Part shown: piece by piece, positions 9,814-19,490 of the stretch
Layout of the letters: each line of letters opens with the position of its first letter
Numbering within the stretch: position 1 is the stretch's first letter
NCBI GenBank assembly: GCA_015146655.1
Contig: VKHL01000066.1
Coordinates: forward strand, 1-64,000
Source: Ochromonas danica
Lineage: Eukaryota; Sar; Chrysophyceae; Chromulinales; Chromulinaceae
Length of the DNA: 64,000 nucleotides
Direction: 5' to 3'
The notes under the pieces: generated by a model
The model's input: the letters and a program-made list of their open reading frames with translations, nothing else
Told to the model about the DNA's origin: nothing
Databases searched by the model: none
Made by a program: the position numbers and the translations under genes

Positions 9814-12800
9814 TTAGACAGAAGGGTTTTGACTTCGTACTGACATTCTACGTCTAGCTTGTTGCATGTTGTTATTAGCATTACGAGATGTTGATGATGG
9901 CGGCAGACCTTTCGCAGCAGCAGCTTTAGCATTCGCATTAGCAATGTTTTGTTTCCTTTGTTCAGCTTGTCGTTGTCTTTCTACAACAGTACGTACTTGA
10001 ATAAAATCCATTACAAACTTATTTAATGGTAAGAATAATTCAGGAAACGTTAATTTTGGATCTTCACAGAAATATTTCAAAATACTATGAAATTTGGTCA
10101 TTAAGGTTGTCATCACATGTTTATCTAATTCATTACACATTGGTTGATAAGTTGATTCCATAATTTCAATCATTTCTTTTAATTTCTCATCTGTCATACA
10201 ACGTCGTTCATATAGATTACGTAATGAACGTATAGTATTCATTAATTCATTGGTTAATATGGTTTTATCAGCATTTAATGAATCTAAACTTAATCTTGAT
10301 GCTTCTGTTAAATGTTTTAAATCATTTGGAAAATGTAAAGCATCTTCATCATGACGATAAATTAAGATAATCACATATTGTAAGATAGATGTCTTCTTAT
10401 CAAATGCTTTAATTGTTGATAGTTTAACTAATGAATCAACTGTAATACCAACCACTTGATTACTATTATTACCATTACCATTCTGACCATTACCATGTTG
10501 TTGTTGTTGTTGATCATCATCATCATCATTACGATTTAATTGATTAACAACTTTTAATATTGTTTTCAATATTTTACGAAAACGTAAACTTTTCTTAATT
10601 TCATCACAAGCTGCTTCAATTAGACTATATTTCCCTTTTAAATCATTCCATGTGGATATAAATTGTCTATTAACAATACAAGCATTAAGACGTACTTTCA
10701 CTCCAACAAGATCCATCATGGTTAACATATATTTCTCTGCTAATCCTAAATCATTAACATCTCCTTTATATTGTCTTAAGACTAATCCTTCTTCTTCTGT
10801 TGGTAAATACTCTAATAAAGCTATTAATTGTTCAATTGTAAAATCTTGTTGACTATCAAAACAACGGATCTTCTCACGTATTTCTTCATATTTCCATTTT
10901 ATACGTGCTAATGCTATCGCAGCATTTTGTCCACGTTTTAAATTGATTAAGTTAACAATCCCTTTAATCTTCTTTAACTTATTCTGATGATCTTGTTCTT
11001 CTATCCGCTGTCCCTTCGTCTTCAATCGATTGTTGTTACCACTGCTATCTTCAGTGAATAGTCGAGCGAATTCTTCTTCATCTAATGCAATGTTAGCCAT
11101 CATCAGGTCTTCATCTGGATTGTCTAACCAAAGGCTATCTTCATTGACTGCATCACGTTGTACTCCTGTGAGGAAGAGTTTCTTCTTACGCACTGTTGAC
11201 TGCTTCTGACTACCACCACCTCCTCCTCCTCCTCCTGCTCCTCCTCCTCCTCCTGCTGCTTTGACCGAATCTTTGTCTTTGCTAGCATCATAAGACCGCA
11301 AGTCTGTAGCGGAGATCAACGAGAGTGGGTCCAAGTCAATGATGGTAACGTCTAGACCATCTTGTCGAAGCTTAACGGCGATGGCGTGCTTGGGTAGACC
11401 CACTTTGAGCATCTTGAAGTACTTGCTGTACACTGGGTGCTCTGCTACCGCCACTAGCTCGCCTTGATCTACTGGTACCGTATGCTGGGTAGTGGTAGTG
11501 GTAGGAGGAGCAGGAGGAGCAGGAGGAGGAGGAGCACGTATGCTGTTGGGAGGAGGAGGAGGAGGTGGAGAGAGGATAGATGGTGGTGCGGTAGCTCTTC
11601 GAGGAGGTGGAGGAGGTGGAGGAGGGGTAGCGAGACTGCTAGCAGGGAACTTGCCAGAGCCACTACCACTTCCACTGCTGCCACCACCTCCTCCTCCACC
11701 ACCTCCTCCTCCTCCTCCCACTAGTCCACTATCACTACCTCCATTACCATTACCACTACCTCCCAGTGAAGGTAGTGAAGGAGGTAGTGGCACATCACTC
11801 CCTGTCGGAGGAGGAGGCGGAGGAGGAGGTACTCGACCACTACCCCCTAGACCTCTGCGAGGAGGAGCAGGAGGACTGCTACCAAGAGCACCAGTACCGC
11901 ATGAGGTAGCAGCAGCAGGAGGAGCAGAAGGAGGAGCAGCAGGAGGAGGGAAGGTAGCACCTCCTCCTCCTCCACCACCTCCACCACCTCCTCCTCCACC
12001 ACCTCCTCCTCCTCCTGCTCCTAACAGGCCAGCAGCAGGTCTTCTTCGTCCCCCCAGCAGTCGGCCAGGCTGCGAGTCTTCGCGGTAGAGAGTCTTCGGG
12101 TCGCAGTCTAGCACGGTCTCGTCCACGCCATCCTGTCTCATCTTGCCCGTTACCATTCCCCGCGGCATACCCACTTTGACCATCTTGAAGTACTTCGCGA
12201 AGATCGGGTGAGTCTCCAGGGTGTACCCCCCTGGGGGGTAGTCCCCTCCTCCTCCTCCTGCTCCTCCTACCTCTACCTCGTCACCATCTAGAGAGTCTAC
12301 CTCCTCCTCCTCCTCCTCCTGCTCCTCGTCATCGTAGAAGAAGAGGTCATCAGGAGGAGGAGGAGAGTCTGGTGGTTCATCACGGGGTGGTAGGGAAAGG
12401 TCATCCTCTAGTCAGCAGCAGGTAGGTAGAAGAGGTGAGGGTAGGAGCAGGAGGAGGAGGAGCAGGAGGAGGAGGAGGGGGTAGTACCTGGTGCGTATTC
12501 CGGGTAGTCGGCGTCTTCTTCAAGAAGGTCTACATCGTCATCACCGCAGAAGAATTGGTCGTCTTCACTGTCTAGAGAGAGCAAACTACCCTCCGCTGCA
12601 CACGCACACACACACACACACAGTCAGAGAGAGGTAGTCAGTCACTATGTGCACACAGTGTGAGTGTGCACAGTAGCAGGGGGGTCTAAGGGGGACCTGT
12701 CCCAGTCCTCTTACCGTCTGAGGGCGGGGCGGAGGGTTCGTCTTCTTCTTCTAATGGGGGCAGCACCTCCTCTGTAGTGAGACAGACAGGCAGCCACTGA

Positions 12801-12906
12801 GAACACACGGTATAGAGTGAGGAGAATGAGTTACCTTACCTTCCAGCTGGTAGGTAGTAGCAGGAGGAGGAGGAGGATTGACTACCCGGCGACTTGATCG
12901 AAACAT
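9814..12906 (-). CDS. Formin (FH1-FH2) with duplicated CCDC53-like motifs
   Basis: I join four exons: 12906-12840, 12771-12715, 12595-12488 and 12407-9814. All three introns are GT-AG and phase 1, giving 941 residues. The N-terminal part is acidic. It is followed by a motif centred on HPIFAKYFKMVKVGMPRGMV, and the motif recurs after the proline-rich region as KYFKMLKVGLPKHAIAVKLR. This short helical motif resembles the conserved segment of the WASH-complex subunit CCDC53 and is found in oomycete formins. Between the two lie poly-Gly and poly-Pro FH1-like tracts. The C-terminal half is an FH2 domain, with recognisable segments such as LIALLEYLPTEEEGLVLRQY and LRFRKILKTILKVVNQLN. Formins nucleate and elongate actin filaments, with profilin-actin bound by FH1. 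The start MFRSSRRVV at 12906 is chosen because the frame upstream of it has no ATG. Confidence 0.85.
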
Positions 12907-13413
12907 CTTTGACCTTCTCTGAGGGAAAGTCGACCTTGTCACTCATTAAACTCACACTTTCTTACTTATAACCACCACTTTCTTCCTCTCGACTAATCAT
13001 TGGATATCTATAGTACTATTACACTACCTCTACCTCCACCTTTACCTCCTCCTACTACTAAGTACTACCACTACAGTACCCTTAGCTAGGCATAGGCATT
13101 GTCAGTTGCTCAACTAGTTGACTTGAGGATTTCTATTGTCAACTGTAATTAGGTAATTCCTTAATTGATCTATTGCGGTATTTCATAACTTTAGCTTAGA
13201 GATCTAGACTTCTAGACTGCTGCTGCTGTATAGACGTGTACAAGTAGAGTGCTACCTCTGTTAGCAGGGTAGCTAGCAGCTAGACTACCTACCTCTGCAG
13301 CTAACATGAAGGGTGTAAACAAACACAATTCCATCTACAACACTAGCACACACTATAATAGACACAACTTACTACCTGCAAGGGATAGGAGGAGGAGGAG
13401 GAGGAGAAGGTAG
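12907..13413. other. Intergenic, no gene seen
   Basis: Promoter side of the formin gene and 3' side of the next minus-strand gene. Apart from CT- and GA-rich simple stretches I see no coding signal or RNA gene. Confidence 0.55.
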
Positions 13414-13860
13414 TTAGTGTGGCTGGGTGTAGAGGACGAACAGCCCCACGAGGAATGGCAGCGAGACAATCGCGAGGAAGGCATAGGCTGTGGGTAGGCG
13501 ATCCTTCAGAGGCTTGCGGTCAAACTACCCGGCCAGGCAGACACGTCATCACAGTGAGAGAGGTAGGAGGAGCAGCAGGAGGAGGAGGAGGCTTACATCA
13601 GACTCGAAGAACTCGCCTTCGTTCTCTCTGGTGATCATCCTCCGCTCGTTGGGGTTGAAGTTGTCCTTGCCAGGCTCAGCGAAGTGAGGTAGTCTTCGTG
13701 GTAGATGTCTGGAGGAGGAGGTGGAGCAGGAGGAGGAGGAGGAGTGGACCATAGCAGAGGGTCTGCCCAAGTGGTACTTGTAGCTCTCAGAGAGCAGCGG
13801 CAGGCCTAGGAAGAGAGCCAGAGACAGCCACAGCGCCGTAATAATAGTTGACCTCGCCAT
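13414..13860 (-). CDS. Small predicted membrane protein, two hydrophobic segments, unknown family
   Basis: Exon 1 runs 13860-13597 and exon 2 13524-13414. The donor TCTGAT/GTAAGC and acceptor GGGTAG/TTTGAC leave a phase-0 junction. The 124-residue product starts with a signal-anchor-like helix (ARSTIITALWLSLALFLGLP). It has a polar middle containing FNPNERRMITRENEGEFFESD, and ends with a second helix (YAFLAIVSLPFLVGLFVLY) five residues from the stop. The serine-rich stretch around 13695-13745 could hide a further short intron, because its DNA is a CT-rich run ending in CAG. I do not recognise the family. The N-in/C-out hairpin shape suggests an ER or organelle membrane subunit, but that is inference. 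Confidence 0.55.
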
Positions 13861-14651
13861 AGTATGTGATAGACTAGTTGACTAGTAGTAGCTAATAGGA
13901 GATGAAAGCTAGAGTGAGGAGTGATAATGAAGAATGATGACAATGACCTTCTCTCTTTCTCTCTCTCTGAGGCAGGAGGAGGGACTCATTCTTTGTCAGA
14001 GACGGTGACGCTGACATCACTTCCCTTGGCTCACTGCAAGGTGAACTATTACTACAATGCAGGAGAACTACTAGACTACACTGTTGTCACAGTATTATTG
14101 CCTTGCAGAGGAAATCTCCTCTCACAGTGAGTGAGCAGTTAATGAAGTTAACGAGTCTGTTAATCAGCTTCTACACTATCAGATAACCTTCAACATCTTA
14201 CCTAACCAAGCTCGCAGGTAAGTGAGTCTTAGCTATTACAAGCAGTCTATTTATAATTAATTTAATTTATTAATTTAATTTAATTTAATTAATGACTGTG
14301 GCGTGAGTCCCACAACACCATGACAGAGGAAGCTAATTGCAACAATTCCTCCCTCTGCAACAGCATGGTGGTCACAACACAAGCAAGCTATACGCTACAC
14401 ACTAACATGATACCGCTGCCACTGCCTCCAGCTACTAATCATACAGTAGCATGCAGTAGCTGTAGGCGAGGCACAGCGAAGTCCATGCCTAGGAATACAT
14501 CTTTAAATTCTTCTTCTTCTCTAAAACATCACCATCATTATCTCTTCTTCTTCAAGACTAGTCTAGTCGACTCTGCCACAACAGAAAGGTGATGCCCGCA
14601 AGAGAAGCAACACAGTCAGTCAGTCAGACAGACAGTCAGTGCCGCCCTAGA
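13861..14651. other. Intergenic, no supported gene
   Basis: Contains an A-T rich stretch of TTAATTTAATT units (about 14250-14292) and scattered CT-rich sequence. Two plus-strand frames (13921-14130 and 14320-14592) lack domains or splice-consistent neighbours, so I leave them out. Confidence 0.5.
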
Positions 14652-16722
14652 TTAGAGCTTCTGCTTCATCATGCTCTTCATATAGTTGCTCTTGGCCTGG
14701 GGGTTGAAGAAGAGCGCGTCGATCTCAGCATTGTAAGGGTTGACAGGGCCCAGGGCCTCGGGGTGGTTCTCCTCCAGGTACTCGAAGAACTTCTTGGCAA
14801 AGATAGCATTGCCAGTCTGGGAGGGATGGAAGCCGTCAGAAGGCTCGATGAGGTCTGTGAGAGGGCGACCAGTCTTGGTATAGTCTACATCACACACACA
14901 TACAGTGACACAACAACAGTGGGTTATTCCATGGAAAAGTGAAACCTTCCATGGAAAACGATATCTTACCTTCGAAGATCTCAGCCCAGTGAGGAGAGTA
15001 GAAGATAAACTTGAAGTTCTGGAACGACTGATTATCCGAGATATTCTACAGAAGTATTTTGTGTTCAGTTAGGCGGAGGAGGGGTAGATTCGCGTGTGTG
15101 TGCGTGTGTGCGTGTGTTACCTGGTAGACGTCATTGAGCTGGTTGGACTTGTAGGTAGAGATTCTTCTCACAGTGGCATTGGAGTTGAGCCAACCCCAGC
15201 AAGGGTTCTCCTCCATGCAGTTCATGAAGTCATACATAGCCGAGTAGGTAGTACCCACAGGGTGTGTGTGCTTGTGCATGGTCTGATAGAGAAGCTCGCC
15301 ATCGAAGAGTGCCAAGGCTACCACATAAGAGCCACTGGGCACCTTAGTATCCAGCTGGGTCAACGTCTCCATAGCCTTGGAGTAGAACTCATCCGGAGTG
15401 GTCATATGGTCAAAGTCAGGATGTGTACTGCAGATGTCATTGCCAATCAAGGCCAGCCAGACCAGCAGCGGGTTGTCGTTCTTCTGATCGCGTGCCAAGG
15501 CATCGACCAACTGCATTGAGGATGGCATACGAGCACCATTCACACCAATATTCTGGAAGTCGTTATGGTTGCAGCGATTGCGTTGACGAAGCTGAGAGTA
15601 CAAGGAGATGATAGCGTTGGTCTGGGCATTGCCATCGATGGGGTGTTGGTAAGGACATTCCTCCAGAGAGTCCATGTGTGCAGTACCCCAAGAGCAATGT
15701 GGCTGATCCACCTCATTCAAGGCATCCACTAAGAGCTGGTCCATAGTCCATCCCTGAGCGGTCAGCCACTGTGGTGGGATATGGAAATGCGCTGTGGCGG
15801 AGTCGCCAAGAATAGCAATACCACGAGGCTGGGAGTCCTTGCAGAACAAGTCCTCAAAGGAAGGGATAGTCTCATTGCCTCCCACAATAGCATTGCAGTT
15901 GTGGTCGACGTCCACATTGTAAGTGGACAGTCTACGGCCAGGATAGACGCTTTCCTCGCGATCGTTGCAGTCCACACCTCGCCAGTCATTACCTCGCAGA
16001 CGACGACTATAGATGGAGGAGAAGTAGTCTCCGTCATAGTCTTGGAGAGGCTTGTGATCACCAAGACGGTTGAACTTGCACTTCAGATCCCAGCCACAAG
16101 GATCTTCGGCAACCTGTGAGGGGGCAGTGGGGGGCACTAGACCTTGCTTGCCCTTGCTCATTAAGAGTGCATGCAGCTCACCCAAGCCAATGGAAACATG
16201 AGCCCACATTCCCCATTCTTGAGGGAGGAAGGACCAGAGAAGGTCCTCGAAGAAAGGTTTGAGCAGGCGCAAGTCTCTGGGCAGGTCCTCGTCTAAGATA
16301 GACTGAGGAATGACCCGCTCCACCTCTTGCTGGAGGGTGTTGGAGGAGTCAAGGATGGCGTTATGGCGTAAGATGGGCCAGGAGATGGGCTGCTCTGGCA
16401 GAGGGTCGACAGGCCACTGTGCGAAGAGAGGACACTGTCCGTCACACAAGGTGATCTCACGGCAGATATCCTCGGGCACGACCTTCTTCTCCAGAGACAG
16501 AACCAGCTGCTTCACAGCATAGAGACAGGTCTTATTTCCTTGACACTTAGCAGCGAGAGCGTTCTCGAGGTGGATCTGGAAGAGTGACTCTTCCACCAGG
16601 CCCAGTGCCACGAGGCAGAAGGAGCAGACATAGGCGGGGTTTGGATCCGCTTGGATCTCCCAAGCCAAAGACAACAAACCTAGGAGGACAATAACAACCA
16701 CTGAGAGAGATCGTGACCTCAT
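14652..16722 (-). CDS. AOAH: Acyloxyacyl hydrolase-like (saposin B + GDSL esterase), secreted
   Basis: Three exons: 16722-15121, 15045-14970 and 14884-14652, giving 636 residues with phases that agree at both junctions. Residues 1-25 form a signal peptide ending near EIQA. A saposin B-like domain follows, with cysteines in YVCSFC, CQGNKTC, DIC and LCDGQC. The catalytic GDSL module has block I at about residue 306 (AILGDSATAHFHIPP, nucleophile Ser). It also has the IGNDIC block and the C-terminal IEPSDGFHPS block with the Asp-x-x-His pair in exon 3. This order, and the HFHIPP and CWGW segments, match animal AOAH, which removes secondary acyl chains from bacterial lipopolysaccharide in the endolysosome or outside the cell. 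The substrate here is inferred from the family. A likely role is digestion or detoxification of bacterial envelopes. Confidence 0.85.
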
Positions 16723-16965
16723 TTTTTAATTTATTTCGGGGGTGGTCGGTCTGATTCTCTTCAACTTTCTGACCCGCACTGCTCCCAACACCAACGGAAA
16801 TTGTGTAATTGTTTAATTACATTAGGCCATTGTCCATTTCCACTGGAAAACCAGGCTGGATAGATGGAATGGACACACAGAAGAAGATTGTTTGATAGAT
16901 TATCATCATTTAGACGTGTAGGTATGCAAGATGCTGGGAGAGAAAAGCGAAAGATTAGTAAGTTG

Positions 16966-17850
16966 TCAAATGTATCCTACCGATATCGACGAGCGATCCA
17001 CCTCTTTCATATCATAACCGTTGCCACCGACACTTCCAAAACCTCTAGACACGACAGGTTTGGCAGGAAGTGTTGGAGCATCTTTGTCCTGGTCTGGTAG
17101 GGTAGTACGATATTCGAGTACGAGCAAGAACTTATAAAAGAGGCAGGCAATTAGCGTACCAATCAATGGACCAACGTAGTAGATCCAGTGATAGTCTGGA
17201 AAGTTGCCGTTTGCGACGGCCGGGCCCAGGCTTCTCGCGGGATTGAGACTGCCTCCCGTATAGTAGACACCTGTTAGCTCGGCAACGAAAAATGCCAGTC
17301 CGATGCCGATTGGAGCGATAAAAGTAGCACGGCTTTTCTCAACAGCGAGCATGAAGATGGCCATAACCAGCTCAGCTGTGAGGAAGGCTTCGATGAAGAC
17401 TCCCTGCACTATACTTGTACCAACGTTGAGAGTGGTTTCTGCTCGCAGAGGCGTAGGGAACATGTAGAGCACAAGATAGGAGGCCACAATGGCAGCGACG
17501 AACTGGCTCACGATGAGAATCACGCCTCGTACCAGGGGCACTGCTCCCATAATCATGAGTCCCAGAGTAATGGCAGGATTGAAGAGTCCACCACTCACTC
17601 GGAAGAACATCCAGACGTTAATTGCTAGGCTGAAACCAAAGACTAAGGCGATGTAGAGGATATTGGAGGCATTGGCCACATTGAAATTTCCTGAACTGGA
17701 GACATCGGGGATGTTGGCGAAGGACGTGCCAGCCAGGGCGATCCAAAGGAATAGGAAGGTACCTACGAACTCTCCTGAGGCAGCAACAAGGTTCTTCTTC
17801 CAGTCAGACAACTCCCCTACCTCATAGAAGACAAGCTGTTCACGAAGCAT
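16966..17850 (-). CDS. Aquaporin / major intrinsic protein, copy 1
   Basis: Single exon of 294 residues with six hydrophobic helices and the two half-helix NPA boxes of the MIP family: GGLFNPAITLGL near residue 92 and GGSLNPARSLGPAV near residue 205. The segment FFRVSGGLFNPA is typical of fungal and oomycete-type aquaporins. The protein should form a tetrameric water or small-solute channel. The second box carries the usual Arg after NPA. The tail (PAKPVVSRGFGSVGG) is hydrophilic. A close relative sits just upstream on the same strand, so this is a tandem pair. I cannot assign water versus glycerol selectivity. Confidence 0.93.
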   Translation of the reverse strand: MLREQLVFYEVGELSDWKKNLVAASGEFVGTFLFLWIALAGTSFANIPDVSSSGNFNVANASNILYIALVFGFSLAINVWMFFRVSGGLFNPAITLGLMIMGAVPLVRGVILIVSQFVAAIVASYLVLYMFPTPLRAETTLNVGTSIVQGVFIEAFLTAELVMAIFMLAVEKSRATFIAPIGIGLAFFVAELTGVYYTGGSLNPARSLGPAVANGNFPDYHWIYYVGPLIGTLIACLFYKFLLVLEYRTTLPDQDKDAPTLPAKPVVSRGFGSVGGNGYDMKEVDRSSISVGYI

Positions 17851-18304
17851 CTCGATCGAATCTAGCAGTCATCTGCGCTGGCTGAGAGAGAGGGACTAAG
17901 CCCTCTCTGCCTTTGTCTGTGCGCAAGAAAAGCTGTTTTTCACTAGTTTCTCCTCTATGAGATAAACCAACTTCGTTCTCCATAGTCAATCATCACTTGA
18001 TCGCATCTCCCTCTGTATACCAAATAGATAGTGTCTAGCCGGCAGTTGTGATGATAAGCAAGAGATTGGCCTGCTAAGCTGCAAATAGTCAGATTGCTTT
18101 CATATTGAAAATAAGAAGCAATCATCCAATTAACGAGAAAAATGATAGTGCTTATACTAACCCAAAGAATCGGCTAGCCCAAGTTACACAACCTCTTTGG
18201 AGAACACTCCACATGAAAAATGTAAATAAACGAGTTCCTCCGAGCCAGAATTCGCCTTCGCCTTTTTCCCTTCTTCGTCGTTGTTACAAAGCTATCATAT
18301 AACA
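17851..18304. other. Spacer between tandem aquaporin genes
   Basis: Holds the promoter of copy 1, including the GAAAA...GTTT-type motif at 17924-17942, and the 3' side of copy 2. No other coding signal seen. Confidence 0.6.
17924..17942 (-). promoter_or_regulatory. Recurrent promoter motif (aquaporin copy 1)
   Basis: Read towards the gene it is TGAAAAACAGCTTTTCTTG, about 75-90 bases upstream of the ATG at 17850. It matches the motif found upstream of several other genes in this window. Confidence 0.5.
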
Positions 18305-19168
18305 TTAAACATAATCCGCTGCAGCGCCTCGTGCCTCAAGCTTTAATTCTCTCTTGGGAGGTTCCGTAACGATCGGATGGGCAGGAGTGCGGACATGACC
18401 ATATTCTTGCTCTTCCACAAAGGCGCTGTAGCCCAAGTGCTTGAAGAGCTCATACACAGCGCTAGCTAATAACGCACCAATGAGAGGCCCCACATAGTAT
18501 ATCCAATGATATTTGCCAAACCCCTCAGTAGCCACAGCAGGGCCCAAACTTCTCGCAGGATTCAGACTGGCTCCTGTGTAGTAGATACCTGCAAGTTCAG
18601 CTGTAAAAAGCGCTAATCCAATTCCAACAGGTGCCAGGAACGAGGTTTGCCTTCGCTCTACCGTGAGCACCAATACTGTGAGGATGAGCAAAGTTGTTAA
18701 GAAGGCCTCGATAAACACTCCCTGAGCAAGGTTAGCATCGGGGTTGAGCAACGTGCTCGCACGAAGAGGGTAAGGGAACATCTCCAAGACAAGATAGGCA
18801 GCCACTATGCTGGCGATGAACTGATAAATAATGAGCATGAAGCCTTTGATGAAAGGTATGGCTTGGACGATCATGAGGGCAAAGGTGACAGCAGGATTAA
18901 AGAATCCTCCGTTGACGGGGTAGAAAATCCATATATTGATCATGTAGCTAAAGGCATAGATCAAAGCAACGTATAGCACATTGGCGGCATTGAGCACATT
19001 GCCATTCCCAGCAGCAGAAGTGTCAGGTTTGGCAGCGAAAGACTGTCCCGCATAGGCCAGCCAAAGGAAAGACACGGTGCCTATGAACTCACCTAGTCCA
19101 GAAATAGAGTTCTTCCTCCATTCATTGGGATCGAGCACTTCTCGAACTCGGACGACCAGGAATTCCAT
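18305..19168 (-). CDS. Aquaporin / major intrinsic protein, copy 2
   Basis: Single exon of 287 residues, clearly a paralogue of the neighbouring downstream gene. The same N-terminal layout (EWRKNSISGLGEFIGTVSFL), NPA boxes GGFFNPAVTFAL and GASLNPARSLGPAV, and the YYVGPLIGALLAS helix are in the same places. It differs at the helix before the first NPA (FYPVNGG in place of FFRVSGG) and has a different C-terminal tail (PAHPIVTEPPKRELK). The pore may therefore have a different constriction. The ATG at 19168 is the first in frame and gives the same N-terminal length as copy 1. It is divergent from the SLC35F-type gene. Confidence 0.92.
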   Translation of the reverse strand: MEFLVVRVREVLDPNEWRKNSISGLGEFIGTVSFLWLAYAGQSFAAKPDTSAAGNGNVLNAANVLYVALIYAFSYMINIWIFYPVNGGFFNPAVTFALMIVQAIPFIKGFMLIIYQFIASIVAAYLVLEMFPYPLRASTLLNPDANLAQGVFIEAFLTTLLILTVLVLTVERRQTSFLAPVGIGLALFTAELAGIYYTGASLNPARSLGPAVATEGFGKYHWIYYVGPLIGALLASAVYELFKHLGYSAFVEEQEYGHVRTPAHPIVTEPPKRELKLEARGAAADYV

Positions 19169-19490
19169 GTCAAGTTATATTACAATGACTCGATGAGAGG
19201 CAGAATGTGTGGCTGCCAGCCCAACCATATCTTTCATTTTTCACACAGCAGCAGCAGGCAACTAAGAACTGAAAGCTGGCATCTTCTTCTTCGCATCTTT
19301 TCAGTTTTTCTGTTCTTCTCTTCGTCATATGTTAAGTGTGAAAAGTCCGTTTCTTTCTTGGCAAGAAACGGTCTTTTCAATGAGGACTGGCGGGGAAGAG
19401 GAAGAGTGACCATTTTCATTGATTGTCAATCATCAGTAGTCATCATCAGTCATCATCCCTCAGACACTGCCAGCTCAGCACCTCCATAGC
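19169..19490. other. Divergent promoter region, aquaporin copy 2 / SLC35F-type gene
   Basis: A 322-base intergenic stretch between two divergent genes. Its main feature is a near-perfect inverted repeat at 19338-19382, listed separately. Confidence 0.6.
19338..19382. promoter_or_regulatory. Inverted pair of the recurrent promoter motif
   Basis: TGAAAAGTCCGTTTCTT on the plus strand (towards the SLC35F-type gene) faces its near reverse complement AAGAAACGGTCTTTTCA (towards aquaporin copy 2). There is one mismatch over 17 bases and a spacer of about 7 bases. One oriented copy per divergent gene suggests a shared regulatory element rather than a terminator. Confidence 0.55.

Noticed and set aside
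9640-9944. Open frames of poly-Ser, poly-Ile and poly-Asp
   Set aside because: They are only the translated ATC microsatellite and the end of the formin gene.
11492-12088. 198-codon plus-strand frame rich in Gly and Pro
   Set aside because: Exact shadow of the formin FH1 region on the other strand.
14320-14592. 90-codon plus-strand frame between two minus-strand genes
   Set aside because: Low complexity with His/Ser/Thr runs and nothing to join it to.
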